Source of the DNA: Pseudomonadota bacterium
GTDB taxonomy: Bacteria; Pseudomonadota; Gammaproteobacteria; Burkholderiales; Burkholderiaceae_C
Assembly: GCA_021846965.1 (NCBI GenBank)
Contig: JAJZWA010000033.1
Span: 1 to 40,320, forward strand
Direction of reading: 5' to 3'
DNA: 40,320 nt
In this document: piece by piece, positions 18,248 to 26,411 of the stretch
Numbering within the stretch: the stretch's first letter is position 1
Layout: every line of letters starts with the position of its first letter
The notes under the pieces: model-generated
The model's input: only the letters and a program-made list of their open reading frames with translations
What the model was told of the DNA's origin: nothing
Database searches by the model: none
Translations under genes and position numbers: made by a program

Positions 18248-18277
18248 CCACCCGCCATGCCCGCGCCTGCGGGGTGG
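18248..18277 (+). terminator. Hairpin after acpP (partial terminator or 3'-end stabiliser)
   Basis: CCACCC at 18248-18253 pairs with GGGTGG at 18272-18277; an inner CCCGC/GCGGG stem competes with it. No T-tract follows. It begins 12 bases after the acpP stop and could protect a short acpP message or limit read-through into fabF. The role is inferred. Confidence 0.3.
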
Positions 18278-18396
18278 CGGGGCGCGCCGGCTGCTCGCGG
18301 GGCCCGGCCGCTGCGACGTGACGACCTGGAGCGTCGCGAACCCCGTGTTTTCCCTTATCGTTCCGCTGGATTTCCCGTTTCACCTGGTTGCCTGCC

Positions 18397-19635
18397 ATGA
18401 CTCTGCGCCGTCGCATCGCCATCACCGGTCTCGGAATCGTCTCCCCCGTGGGTAACACGGTGCAGACGGCCTGGGACAACCTGGTCGCCGGCAGGTCCGG
18501 GATCGGTCCGATCACCAAGTTCGACGCATCCACCTTCGCCGCGCGCTTCGCCGGCGAGGTGCGCGACTTCGACATCGGGGAGTACATCCCGGTGAAGGAG
18601 GCGCGTCACATGGACACCTTCATCCACTACGGGCTGGCCGCGTCCATGCAGGCCGTGCGCGACAGTGGGCTGGAGGCCGCGACCGGTGTCGATCCGGAGC
18701 GCATCGGCGTGATGGTCGGCTCCGGCATCGGCGGCCTGCCCATGATCGAGCAGACCTACCAGGACTTCATCGATCGGGGCGCGCGCCGTATCTCGCCCTT
18801 TTTCGTGCCTTCGTCGATCATCAACATGATCTCGGGGCATCTGTCCATCCAGTACGGTTTCACCGGCCCGAACCTGTCGGTGGTCACCGCCTGCACGACG
18901 GGCCTGCATGCCATCGGCCTGGCCGCGCGACTCATCGAATGCGGGGATGCCGACGCGATGGTGGCCGGCGGCGCCGAGGCCACCGTGTGCCCGCTGGGCA
19001 TCGGGGGCTTCGCCTCGGCGCGCGCGTTGTCCACGCGCAATGATGATCCCGCGGCCGCCAGCCGCCCCTGGGACAAGGACCGGGACGGCTTCGTGCTGGG
19101 CGAGGGCGCCGGCGTCATGGTGCTGGAGGACTGGGAGCTCGCGACGCGACGCGGCGCGCGCATCTACGCCGAGCTGGTCGGCTTCGGCATGAGCGCCGAC
19201 GCCTTCCACGTCACGGCACCCAATGTCGACGGCCCGCGCAAGTGCATGCAGGCCGCGCTGGCCAATGCCGGCGTGGCCGCCGACCGCGTGCGGTACCTCA
19301 ATGCCCACGGCACCTCGACCCCGCTGGGCGACAAGAACGAGAGCGATGCCATCAAGGCCGCCTTCGGCTCGCATGCGAAGGAGCTGGTGGTCAGTTCCAC
19401 CAAGTCGATGACCGGGCACCTGCTGGGTGGAGCCGGGGGCGTGGAGAGCCTGTTCACGGTGCTGGCGCTGCACCACCAGGTCGCGCCGCCCACCATCAAC
19501 CTGCAGAACCAGGACCCCGAGTGCGACCTGGACTATTGCGCCAATACCGCCCGCGAAATGCCCATCGAGTACGCGCTGAAGAACAACTTCGGCTTCGGCG
19601 GCACCAACGGTTCGCTGGTGTTCCGTCGCGTCTGA
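18397..19635 (+). CDS. fabF: 3-oxoacyl-ACP synthase II (KASII)
   Basis: A 412-residue condensing enzyme that elongates acyl-ACP with malonyl-ACP. The catalytic C166 is in TACTTGLHA, and the two histidines are in NAHGTSTPLGD and SMTGHLLGGAGG. GFGGTNGSLVF closes the fold. The ATG at 18397 gives the standard N-terminus MTLRRRIAITGLG; an upstream TTG at 18388 is rejected. It is separated from acpP by 161 bases. Confidence 0.97.
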   Translation: MTLRRRIAITGLGIVSPVGNTVQTAWDNLVAGRSGIGPITKFDASTFAARFAGEVRDFDIGEYIPVKEARHMDTFIHYGLAASMQAVRDSGLEAATGVDPERIGVMVGSGIGGLPMIEQTYQDFIDRGARRISPFFVPSSIINMISGHLSIQYGFTGPNLSVVTACTTGLHAIGLAARLIECGDADAMVAGGAEATVCPLGIGGFASARALSTRNDDPAAASRPWDKDRDGFVLGEGAGVMVLEDWELATRRGARIYAELVGFGMSADAFHVTAPNVDGPRKCMQAALANAGVAADRVRYLNAHGTSTPLGDKNESDAIKAAFGSHAKELVVSSTKSMTGHLLGGAGGVESLFTVLALHHQVAPPTINLQNQDPECDLDYCANTAREMPIEYALKNNFGFGGTNGSLVFRRV

Positions 19636-19653
19636 GGCCAGCAGCGGCCAGCC

Positions 19654-20076
19654 ATGCAGCCCGCCGCCCCCCTGCATGTTCGCGTCGAGCGCTTCAGTCG
19701 CTGGCACGCGCTGCTGATCGTCTTCGACCTCGCGGTCGCACTGGCCGGAGTCTGGAACGCCTGGCGCTGGTGGGACGCGGGCGACGCGCTGGACTTCCCG
19801 GTCATGGCCGGCTTGTCGCTGGGCGTGTTCCTGATGGTGCTGACGGCGCAGGTTCCCTACTGGAAGATCCGCAGCTTCACCCTCAGCCATGGAGCCCAGG
19901 GCTGGCAGCTGCAGCAGGAGCGTCGTCAGCGCCGCCTGGCCCATGTGCGCGCGCTCAGCCTGCCGGGCCTGCTCCTGGTGCTGGGCCTGAGCGATCGCGG
20001 CCGCGAGGTGCTCCCCGTGCCCTCGGACATTGCACCCGCTGTCTGGCGGGAATTGCGCACACGCCTGGCCCTTTAA
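19654..20076 (+). CDS. Small inner-membrane protein, probably YgfX/CptA-like
   Basis: A 140-residue protein with two hydrophobic helices (about residues 21-38 and 49-69) close to the N-terminus, then a basic cytoplasmic part. The layout of short N-terminus, helical hairpin, and C-terminal LLLVLGLSDR ... LPVPSDIAPAVWRELRTRL resembles YgfX (PF07254, 'toxin CptA'), whose C-terminus carries a similar 'PDS-x-W-R-x-LR' ending. In E. coli YgfX is paired with SdhE, but no sdhE is adjacent here. It lies 18 bases after fabF and before rpoE. Without a profile search this assignment is tentative. Confidence 0.5.
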   Translation: MQPAAPLHVRVERFSRWHALLIVFDLAVALAGVWNAWRWWDAGDALDFPVMAGLSLGVFLMVLTAQVPYWKIRSFTLSHGAQGWQLQQERRQRRLAHVRALSLPGLLLVLGLSDRGREVLPVPSDIAPAVWRELRTRLAL

Positions 20077-20218
20077 CGCGGCCGGGGTTGTAATACCGGT
20101 TCGGCAAGCTGGAGTCCCCGCCGGGCGCCCGGACGGGGGCCGGGGGGCGTGTGCTGCCGCGGCGTGACTCGACGTTCGCTGCCCGTAGCCGCGGGCCTCG
20201 CTCCTCCCCCAAGCCCTC

Positions 20219-20818
20219 GTGCACGACCGATCCGATCAGGCGCTGGTCCAGCGTGTCCAGAATGGCGACCAGCAAGCCTTCGCATTGCTCGTGGCCAAGT
20301 ACCAGCGGCGCATCTTTCGCCTGATCTCGCGTTTCGTCGGTGACCCCGCCACCGCGGAAGACATCGCGCAGGAGACCTTCCTGCGGGCTTACCGCGCCAT
20401 CGGGAATTTCCGCGGCGACAGCCAGTTCTACACCTGGCTGTATCGCATCGCGGTCAACACCGCGAAGCGAAGCGCCCTGTCAGGCGCGCGGAGTCCCGTT
20501 TTGCCGGAAAGCGTGAAATCTTCGGAGCAGGACGAAACTTTTCCAAGACAGGAGCAACTAAGCAGTATGGACACGCCGGAAGCGGTGATGGCCAGCCGCG
20601 AGCTGGTCCGCGCCGTGAACGCGGCCATGGAGGAGTTGCCCGAGGAATTGCGCAGCGCCATCGTGCTGCGCGAGATCGAGGGCATGAGTTACGACGAGAT
20701 TTCGCAGATGCTGGGCTGCCCGGTCGGTACCGTGCGCTCGCGCATCTTCCGGGCGCGCGAGGCCATCGCGCGCCGATTGCGCCCGCTGCTGGGCACGCGC
20801 ACGGACGAGCGCTGGTAG
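20219..20818 (+). CDS. rpoE: RNA polymerase sigma factor RpoE (sigma-E, ECF family)
   Basis: A 199-residue ECF sigma factor for envelope stress. Region 2 includes FVGDPATAEDIAQETFLRAY and FYTWLYRIAVNTAKR; region 4 includes EELRSAIVLREIEGMSYDEI and the helix-turn-helix MLGCPVGTVRSRIFRARE. The start is GTG at 20219, giving the canonical HDRSDQALVQRVQNGD beginning; no clear ribosome-binding site precedes it. It is followed 48 bases later by its anti-sigma factor and then mucD, the typical envelope-stress operon, but with rseB missing. Confidence 0.95.
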   Translation: MHDRSDQALVQRVQNGDQQAFALLVAKYQRRIFRLISRFVGDPATAEDIAQETFLRAYRAIGNFRGDSQFYTWLYRIAVNTAKRSALSGARSPVLPESVKSSEQDETFPRQEQLSSMDTPEAVMASRELVRAVNAAMEELPEELRSAIVLREIEGMSYDEISQMLGCPVGTVRSRIFRAREAIARRLRPLLGTRTDERW

Positions 20819-20866
20819 GCGCCGCTGGCGCGATGGACGAGCTTCAAGGGGGCGAGGGGTCACGAG

Positions 20867-21655
20867 ATGGACGACGATGCAGCCGCCGGGCGCCGGCCCG
20901 GCCGCGGTGAACACGCCGCCGGTGCGCACGCGCACGCGCAGGCTCGCGCGCAGGCGGAGCCAGGTGAGGCCTCCGAGCCCGGTGCCGGGCTTCATCCCGA
21001 GGCCCGTTCCGATGCGCTGCGCGGTTCCGATGCGTTGCGCGGTTCCGATGCGTTACGCGGTTCCGATGCGTGGCGCCTGCGCGAGCGGGTCTCGGCCTGG
21101 ATGGACGCCGAGGACCCACCCGGCGGCCACGGCACGGACTGGGCGCAACTGGTGCAGGACCCCGAGGCGCGCGCCGCATGGCTGCGCTATCACCAGGTGG
21201 GCGACTGGCTGCGGTCGGCCGATCTGCATGGCGGCTTCGATGAAGCCGCCTTCCTGCGCCGTTTCAGCGAGCGCCTGCGCGCCGAGCCGGTGCAGTTCGC
21301 GCCCGGGGCGCAAGGCCCCCGGCGGGCTTCTCCCTGGGTGCGCCTGAGCCCCTGGGCCGGTGCCCTGGGCGTCGCGGTCGCCGGCCTTGCCACGGTCGTG
21401 CTGGTCGGAGCTCTGTTGCCGCAGCACAGCGCGCCCTGGAAAGGCGGCGCGTCCAGGGTGGTGCAGGGCCCCACGGCGCCCCGCGGCGCCTGGGCCCTGG
21501 GCGCCGCGCCTTCCGGGGCCGGCAGGGGCGTGCTGCGGGTGAGCGCCGCGGGCGGCGCCGGCGAGCACAGGCCCCGTGGCGGGCGGCTCGCGCAGACCAC
21601 CTGCCTGCCCCCGCAGCACCCGCGCGAAGCCTCGCGCCTGCACGCCCTGCGCTGA
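20867..21655 (+). CDS. rseA: Anti-sigma-E factor, RseA-like
   Basis: A 262-residue single-span inner-membrane protein. The sigma-binding N-domain (LRERVSAWMDAEDPP ... WLRYHQVGDWLRS) is clear but begins only at about residue 67, after an Ala/Gly/His-rich extension that contains an 18-bp repeat. One transmembrane segment lies at about 165-185. The periplasmic tail (about 77 residues) is Gly/Ala/Arg-rich and I could not find the conserved end seen in other betaproteobacterial RseA proteins, nor a better continuation in another frame. The ATG at 20867 is the only plausible start near rpoE, but a later non-ATG start after the repeat cannot be excluded. Confidence 0.82.
   Translation: MDDDAAAGRRPGRGEHAAGAHAHAQARAQAEPGEASEPGAGLHPEARSDALRGSDALRGSDALRGSDAWRLRERVSAWMDAEDPPGGHGTDWAQLVQDPEARAAWLRYHQVGDWLRSADLHGGFDEAAFLRRFSERLRAEPVQFAPGAQGPRRASPWVRLSPWAGALGVAVAGLATVVLVGALLPQHSAPWKGGASRVVQGPTAPRGAWALGAAPSGAGRGVLRVSAAGGAGEHRPRGGRLAQTTCLPPQHPREASRLHALR
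21008..21075 (+). repeat. 18-bp tandem repeat in rseA (Ser-Asp-Ala-Leu-Arg-Gly)
   Basis: Three full 18-bp units (21008-21025, 21026-21043, 21044-21061) and a partial fourth, nearly identical, encoding SDALRG and placed just before the conserved sigma-binding domain. The unit keeps frame. Confidence 0.9.
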
Positions 21656-21684
21656 AACCCGGGCTGCGGTGCCCGCGGGCACGC

Positions 21685-21690
21685 TATGCT
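21685..21690 (+). promoter_or_regulatory. Possible -10 element (TATGCT) before mucD
   Basis: CGCTATGCTCGCGC lies about 100 bases before the mucD start and matches the element before the S49 peptidase. It could give mucD its own sigma-70-type promoter; no sigma-E-type promoter was found here. Weak. Confidence 0.25.
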
Positions 21691-21788
21691 CGCGCCTGGT
21701 TGTCGAGGCCAGGCTTGCTCGGCGGCCACGAACGGGCCTCGTGCCCGCCAGGGCGCATGTCGCCCCGCCCTTCGCTGGAGAGCCACTC

Positions 21789-23318
21789 GTGAACCTCGCA
21801 AGGCCCGTCGCACGCAGCCTCATGCGCCTCGGTGCAGCCCTGTTGCCGCTCCTGTCGGCCGCTTGCATCGGTCTGCCGGCGCAGGCTGCCGCTTCCGCGC
21901 CGCAGGCTTCCGCGCCGCAGGCTTCCGCCGCGGCCGCCTTCGGGACGAGCGCGGCCGCGCCGGCATCCGCGGCGCCCCTGGTCGTGGGCCTGCCCGACTT
22001 CACACGCCTGGTGCGCCAGGTCGGTCCCGCGGTGGTGAACATCCGCACCTACACCCGTGCGCCCGACCAGAGCGCGCGCCAGGACGAGCAGACCCGCGAG
22101 TTCCTGCGACGCTTCTTCGGCATTCCGCTGCCGCCTGGGGACAACGGCGGCTCGACCCAGGTTCCCGACGAAGAACGTCCGGTGGGGGTCGGCTCGGGCT
22201 TCATCCTCGCTTCCAACGGCTATGTGCTGACCAATGCCCATGTCGTGGATGGCGCCGATCGCATCGTCGTGACCCTGACCGATCACCGCGAGTTCACCGC
22301 GCGACTGGTCGGCGCCGACGCACGCACCGACGTGGCGCTGCTGAGGATCGACGCCACCGGCTTGCCGGCCGTGCGCATCGGGGATTCCAGCCGGCTGCAG
22401 GTCGGCGAATGGGTGGTGGCCATCGGATCGCCCTTCGGGCTGGACAACACGGTCACCGCCGGCATCGTCAGCGCCAAATCGCGCGACACCGGCGACTACA
22501 CGCCGCTGATCCAGACCGATGTGGCCGTCAACCCGGGCAACTCGGGCGGGCCTCTGATCGACATGCATGGACGCGTGGTCGGCATGAACTCGCAGATCTA
22601 CAGCCGCACCGGCGGATTCATGGGCATCTCTTTCGCGGTGCCCATCGACCAGGCCATGGCGGTGGCCGAACAGCTCAAGACCAGCGGCCACGTGGTGCGC
22701 GGGAAGATCGGTGTGGTCATCGATGGCGTGAGCCGCCAGCTGGCGCAGGCCCTGGGGCTGGGCACCGAGCGGGGCGCGCTGGTCAGCGCGGTCGAGAAGG
22801 GCGGCTCGGCGGACCTTGCCGGAGTGCGGCCCGGGGACATCATCACGGCGATCGACGGGCACCAGGTCCAGCGCTCCAGCGACCTGCCGCGCCTGGTCGG
22901 CGCGATCCGCCCGGGTACGCGCGTGCCGCTGGAGCTGTTCCGCAGGGGCAGCACGATGCGCCTGCGGGTGACCGTGGGTTCCTGGAGCGACAAGGCCCCC
23001 GCGCCCCCGCCGAGCCGGCCCTCGGCGGCCGCCCGCAGTCCCCTGGGGGTCGGCGTGGTCGACCTCAACCACGAGCAGCTCGCGCAGCTCGGGCTGAGCG
23101 GCGGGGTGCTGGTCGAGAGCGTCGATTCCTACGGCTCGGCCGCGGGCCTGCGCGTGGGCGACGTGCTGGAGGCCCTGAACGATTCGGGGCTGCGCACGGC
23201 CTCCGAATTCGTCGCGCAGGTCGCGCGGCTGCCGAGGGACAAGGCCGCGGCGCTGCTGGTGCGGCGTGGCGGCAGCGCCACCTACCTGCTGGTGCATCCG
23301 CGCAAGGTTTCGGAATAA
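21789..23318 (+). CDS. mucD: Periplasmic serine protease DegP/MucD (HtrA family)
   Basis: A 509-residue HtrA protease/chaperone that clears misfolded envelope proteins. The signal peptide covers about residues 1-35, ending near PAQAAASA, and is followed by an Ala-rich linker. The catalytic triad is H151 (TNAHVVDG), D181 (RTDVALLRID) and S252 (NPGNSGGPL). Two PDZ domains follow, the first around GVRPGDIITAIDG and the second around GLRVGDVLEALND. GTG at 21789 is chosen because GGAG lies eight bases upstream; an in-frame ATG at 21822 would give a shorter but still workable signal peptide. It ends the rpoE-rseA-mucD unit. Confidence 0.93.
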   Translation: MNLARPVARSLMRLGAALLPLLSAACIGLPAQAAASAPQASAPQASAAAAFGTSAAAPASAAPLVVGLPDFTRLVRQVGPAVVNIRTYTRAPDQSARQDEQTREFLRRFFGIPLPPGDNGGSTQVPDEERPVGVGSGFILASNGYVLTNAHVVDGADRIVVTLTDHREFTARLVGADARTDVALLRIDATGLPAVRIGDSSRLQVGEWVVAIGSPFGLDNTVTAGIVSAKSRDTGDYTPLIQTDVAVNPGNSGGPLIDMHGRVVGMNSQIYSRTGGFMGISFAVPIDQAMAVAEQLKTSGHVVRGKIGVVIDGVSRQLAQALGLGTERGALVSAVEKGGSADLAGVRPGDIITAIDGHQVQRSSDLPRLVGAIRPGTRVPLELFRRGSTMRLRVTVGSWSDKAPAPPPSRPSAAARSPLGVGVVDLNHEQLAQLGLSGGVLVESVDSYGSAAGLRVGDVLEALNDSGLRTASEFVAQVARLPRDKAAALLVRRGGSATYLLVHPRKVSE

Positions 23319-23484
23319 AATTTGTTTTAGGTCGGTTAAAGCGGGAATTATTTTGTAATATTGGAGCTGAATCCGGATTTCAATTGCTATTTGATCCTGG
23401 AAGCCGCAATGCTGTTCCCGGCAACCCTTGATCGGCCGGCCGCGCGCCGCTGGCCGGGTCGGCCGGCGGGCTTAAAATGGAGGC

Positions 23485-23548
23485 CCAACAAGCAGTTGCC
23501 AAACAATTTTGTTGGTAGGCGCGACGCGAATGGCCGCGCCTTTTTTTT
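23485..23548 (+). ncRNA. Candidate small RNA or attenuator leader upstream of lepA
   Basis: A TTAAAAT box (23472-23478) predicts a start near 23485. From there CCAACAA (23485-23491) pairs perfectly with TTGTTGG (23509-23515). A second copy, CCAAACAA (23499-23506), can compete for the same partner. The intrinsic terminator follows at once. The predicted product is about 64 nt: two hairpins and a U-tail. The -35 is weak (TGGCCG at 23451). It could equally be the 3' end of the mucD message or a lepA attenuator. No known RNA family is recognised. Confidence 0.35.
23518..23548 (+). terminator. Intrinsic (Rho-independent) terminator
   Basis: GGCGCG (23518-23523) pairs with CGCGCC (23535-23540) over an 11-base loop, followed by eight consecutive T's (23541-23548). 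It is the only hairpin with a genuine T-tract that I found in the window. It should end transcription from mucD or from the candidate RNA before lepA. Confidence 0.85.
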
Positions 23549-23622
23549 GTCTCGACGCCGCCTCCCTCCAGGCGGCCGCGCCCCGGGCCCGCCAGGGGCG
23601 GGCCTGATCCCTGTTCCCGCGC

Positions 23623-25413
23623 ATGCAACGGATTCGCAACTTCTCCATCATCGCCCACATCGACCATGGCAAGTCCACCCTGGCCGACCGACTGATCCAG
23701 CGCTGCGGGGGACTGTCGGACCGGGAGATGGAGAGCCAGGTGCTCGACTCGATGGACCTGGAGCGCGAGCGCGGCATCACCATCAAGGCGCAGACCGCCG
23801 CGCTGAGCTACCGGGCGCGCGACGGCCAGAACTACCAGCTCAACCTCATCGACACCCCCGGGCACGTCGACTTCAGCTACGAGGTCAGTCGCTCGCTGTC
23901 GGCCTGCGAGGGCGCACTGCTGGTGGTCGATGCCAGCCAGGGCGTGGAGGCGCAGACGGTGGCGAACTGCTACACCGCCATCGAACTGGGGGTCGAGGTG
24001 GTTCCGGTGCTCAACAAGATGGATCTGCCGCAGGCCGATCCGGATGGAGCGCGCCAGGAAATCGAGGACGTCATCGGCATCGACGCCTCCGAGGCCCTGC
24101 TGGCCAGCGCCAAGACGGGCATGGGCATCGACGAGATCCTCGAAGCCGTGATCGCGCGCATTCCGCCGCCCAAGGGCGACCCCGATGCGCCGCTCAAGGC
24201 CCTGATCATCGACTCCTGGTACGACAGCTATGTCGGCGTCGTGATGCTGGTGCGGGTGTTCGACGGCGTGCTGCGGGTGCGTGACCGCATCCAGCTCATG
24301 GCCACCGGCGCGCAGTACGGCTGCGAGCAGCTCGGCGTGTTCACGCCCAAGTCGGTGGCGCGCGAACAGCTGGGCGCGGGCGAGGTGGGCTTTGTCATCG
24401 CCGGCATCAAGGAGCTCAAGGCCGCGCGCGTGGGCGACACGCTGACCGTGGCCTCTCGCCCCGCGGCCCAGGCGCTGCCGGGTTTCAAGGAAGTCCAGCC
24501 CCAGGTGTTCGCCGGGCTGTACCCGGTGGAGGCCAACCAGTACGACGCGTTGCGCGATGCCTTGCAGAAACTGCAGCTCAACGACGCCGCGCTGCGCTTC
24601 GAGCCCGAGGTGTCCTCGGCCCTGGGATTCGGCTTCCGCTGCGGGTTCCTCGGTCTGCTGCACATGGACATCGTGCAGGAGCGCCTGGAGCGCGAATACG
24701 ACATGGACCTGATCACCACCGCCCCCTCGGTGGTGTACCAGGTGCGATTGCGCGACGGCAGCACGGTGACCGTGGACAACCCGTCGAAGATGCCCGAGGT
24801 CGGGCGCATCGACACCATCCTGGAGCCCATCGTCACGGTCAAGCTGTTCATGCCGCAGGAGTACGTGGGTGCGGTCATGACCCTGAGCAACGCCAAGCGC
24901 GGCGTGCAGACCAACATGTCCTACATGGGGCGCCAGGTCCAGCTCAGTTACGAGATGCCCCTGGCGGAAATCGTGCTGGACTTCTTCGACAAGCTCAAGT
25001 CCATCTCGCGCGGCTATGCGTCGATGGACTACAGCTTCCTCGAATACCGTGCCGCTGACGTGGTGAAGGTGGACATGCTGATCAACGGCGAGCGGGTCGA
25101 CGCCCTGTCGCTGATCGTGCACCGTTCGCAGAGCCAGTACCGGGGGCGCGAGGTGGCGGCCAAGATGCGCGAGCTCATCCCGCGCCAGATGTTCGACGTC
25201 GCGATCCAGGCCGCGATCGGGGCCAACATCATCGCGCGTGAGACAATCAAGGCCATGCGCAAGAACGTGCTGGCCAAGTGCTACGGGGGAGATATCACCC
25301 GCAAGCGCAAGCTGCTCGAGAAGCAGAAGGCCGGCAAGAAGCGCATGAAACAGATCGGCACCGTCGAGGTGCCCCAGGAGGCCTTCCTGGCCATTCTCAA
25401 GGTCGAGGACTGA
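23623..25413 (+). CDS. lepA: Elongation factor 4 (LepA), translational GTPase
   Basis: A 596-residue ribosomal GTPase implicated in back-translocation and initiation-stage ribosome maturation. G1 is AHIDHGKST (residues 11-19), G3 is IDTPGHVDF, and G4 is LNKMDLP. The LepA-specific C-terminal domain includes [19 protein letters not shown] and [19 protein letters not shown]. Full length with the canonical [17 protein letters not shown] start. lepB follows after 47 bases, the usual order. Confidence 0.97.
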   Translation: MQRIRNFSIIAHIDHGKSTLADRLIQRCGGLSDREMESQVLDSMDLERERGITIKAQTAALSYRARDGQNYQLNLIDTPGHVDFSYEVSRSLSACEGALLVVDASQGVEAQTVANCYTAIELGVEVVPVLNKMDLPQADPDGARQEIEDVIGIDASEALLASAKTGMGIDEILEAVIARIPPPKGDPDAPLKALIIDSWYDSYVGVVMLVRVFDGVLRVRDRIQLMATGAQYGCEQLGVFTPKSVAREQLGAGEVGFVIAGIKELKAARVGDTLTVASRPAAQALPGFKEVQPQVFAGLYPVEANQYDALRDALQKLQLNDAALRFEPEVSSALGFGFRCGFLGLLHMDIVQERLEREYDMDLITTAPSVVYQVRLRDGSTVTVDNPSKMPEVGRIDTILEPIVTVKLFMPQEYVGAVMTLSNAKRGVQTNMSYMGRQVQLSYEMPLAEIVLDFFDKLKSISRGYASMDYSFLEYRAADVVKVDMLINGERVDALSLIVHRSQSQYRGREVAAKMRELIPRQMFDVAIQAAIGANIIARETIKAMRKNVLAKCYGGDITRKRKLLEKQKAGKKRMKQIGTVEVPQEAFLAILKVED

Positions 25414-25460
25414 GTTTCCCCGGCCGAAGTTCCAGCCCCAGCCCCAGCCCCTTTCGCTCC

Positions 25461-26381
25461 ATGGAAGAACCGGCCGTCAATTTCACCCTCCTGTTGTTCG
25501 TGCTGCTGGTGGTCACCGGCCTGTTCTGGATCGCCGAGCGCCTGCGCTTCGCACGCCAGCGCGTCGACGCCGCCGAGTCCGCGACCTCGGCGCTGCGCCG
25601 GCGTCGCGACGAACTGCGGGCGCAGGGCATCACGCCCGATGACTCGCTCAGCGACGAGAACATCCAGGCCACGCGCGCCAGGCTGCTGCGCCAGCCCTGG
25701 TGGCTGGAATGGACGGCGGGCCTGTTCCCGGTGATCGCCTTCGTGTTCGTGCTGCGCTCCTTCGTGGCCGAGCCTTTCAAGATTCCCTCCGGATCCATGG
25801 AGCCCACGCTGGTGCCGGGCGACCTGATCCTGGTGAACAAGTTCCTCTACGGGCTGCGCCTGCCCCTGGGCCATGAGCGCCTGACCCCGGGGCGCGCGCC
25901 CCGGCGCGGCGACGTCATCGTGTTCCGCCTGCCCAAGGACCCGTCGATCGACTACATCAAGCGCATCGTCGGGCTGCCGGGAGATACGGTGTCCTATGAG
26001 AACAAGCAGTTGGTGATCGACGGCAAGCCCATCGGCGAGAAGGCCGACGGCCAATGGTTCGACCCGTCCACCATGGCCTATTACCAGCAGTATCGCGAGA
26101 ACCTGGACGGGGCGGAGCACCGCATCCTGATCAACCCGCAGGCGCCGCCCTACGTGATCGGTGGGCCGGACAACTTTCCCCATCGCGACGCATGTCATTA
26201 TGATTCGCAAGGTTTCGTCTGCAAGGTTCCCGCAGGAATGTACTTCGTGATGGGCGATAACCGCGATAATTCACTAGATTCCCGCTACTGGGGATTCGTG
26301 CCCGCGCGCAACATCGCTGGCAAGGCGTTTTTCGTGTGGATGAACTTCGGTGGCCTGAAGAACATCGGGCCGATTCATTGA
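25461..26381 (+). CDS. lepB: Signal peptidase I
   Basis: A 306-residue inner-membrane protease that removes Sec/Tat signal peptides. Two membrane helices are seen, at about residues 9-26 and 83-103, with a charged cytoplasmic loop between. The Ser/Lys dyad is S112 (IPSGSMEPTL) and K167 (DYIKRIVGLPGD); the conserved box MGDNRDNSLDSRYWG lies near the C-terminus. ATG at 25461 is used; the frame is open further upstream, but only over lepA. A CCAGCC direct repeat lies just before the start. Confidence 0.95.
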   Translation: MEEPAVNFTLLLFVLLVVTGLFWIAERLRFARQRVDAAESATSALRRRRDELRAQGITPDDSLSDENIQATRARLLRQPWWLEWTAGLFPVIAFVFVLRSFVAEPFKIPSGSMEPTLVPGDLILVNKFLYGLRLPLGHERLTPGRAPRRGDVIVFRLPKDPSIDYIKRIVGLPGDTVSYENKQLVIDGKPIGEKADGQWFDPSTMAYYQQYRENLDGAEHRILINPQAPPYVIGGPDNFPHRDACHYDSQGFVCKVPAGMYFVMGDNRDNSLDSRYWGFVPARNIAGKAFFVWMNFGGLKNIGPIH

Positions 26382-26411
26382 CCTGCTGACAGCATCGATG
26401 GGATTTGCGGT

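Larger units (their letters stand above)
23319..23622. other. 304-base intergenic region between mucD and lepA
   Basis: The first ~80 bases are strikingly AT-rich for this genome. They are followed by GC-rich stems (CCGGCC/GGCCGG near 23433-23456), a TTAAAAT box at 23472-23478, a 7-bp hairpin, an intrinsic terminator with eight T's (23518-23548), and ~74 bases leading to lepA. No protein-coding frame is supported. lepA has no evident strong ribosome-binding site. Confidence 0.7.

Noticed and set aside
21348..21655. Frameshift in rseA hiding the normal C-terminus
   Set aside because: I looked at the other two plus-strand frames and found no recognisable RseA ending, so a simple frameshift is not supported.
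23390..23400. TTTGATCCTGG, identical to the start of 16S rRNA genes
   Set aside because: Only about 11 bases match; the following sequence does not continue as 16S rRNA. Chance or trivial similarity.
23368..23548. A ~180-nt 6S RNA in the mucD-lepA gap
   Set aside because: The length would fit, but the ends do not pair and no 6S-like central bulge or closing stem was recognisable.
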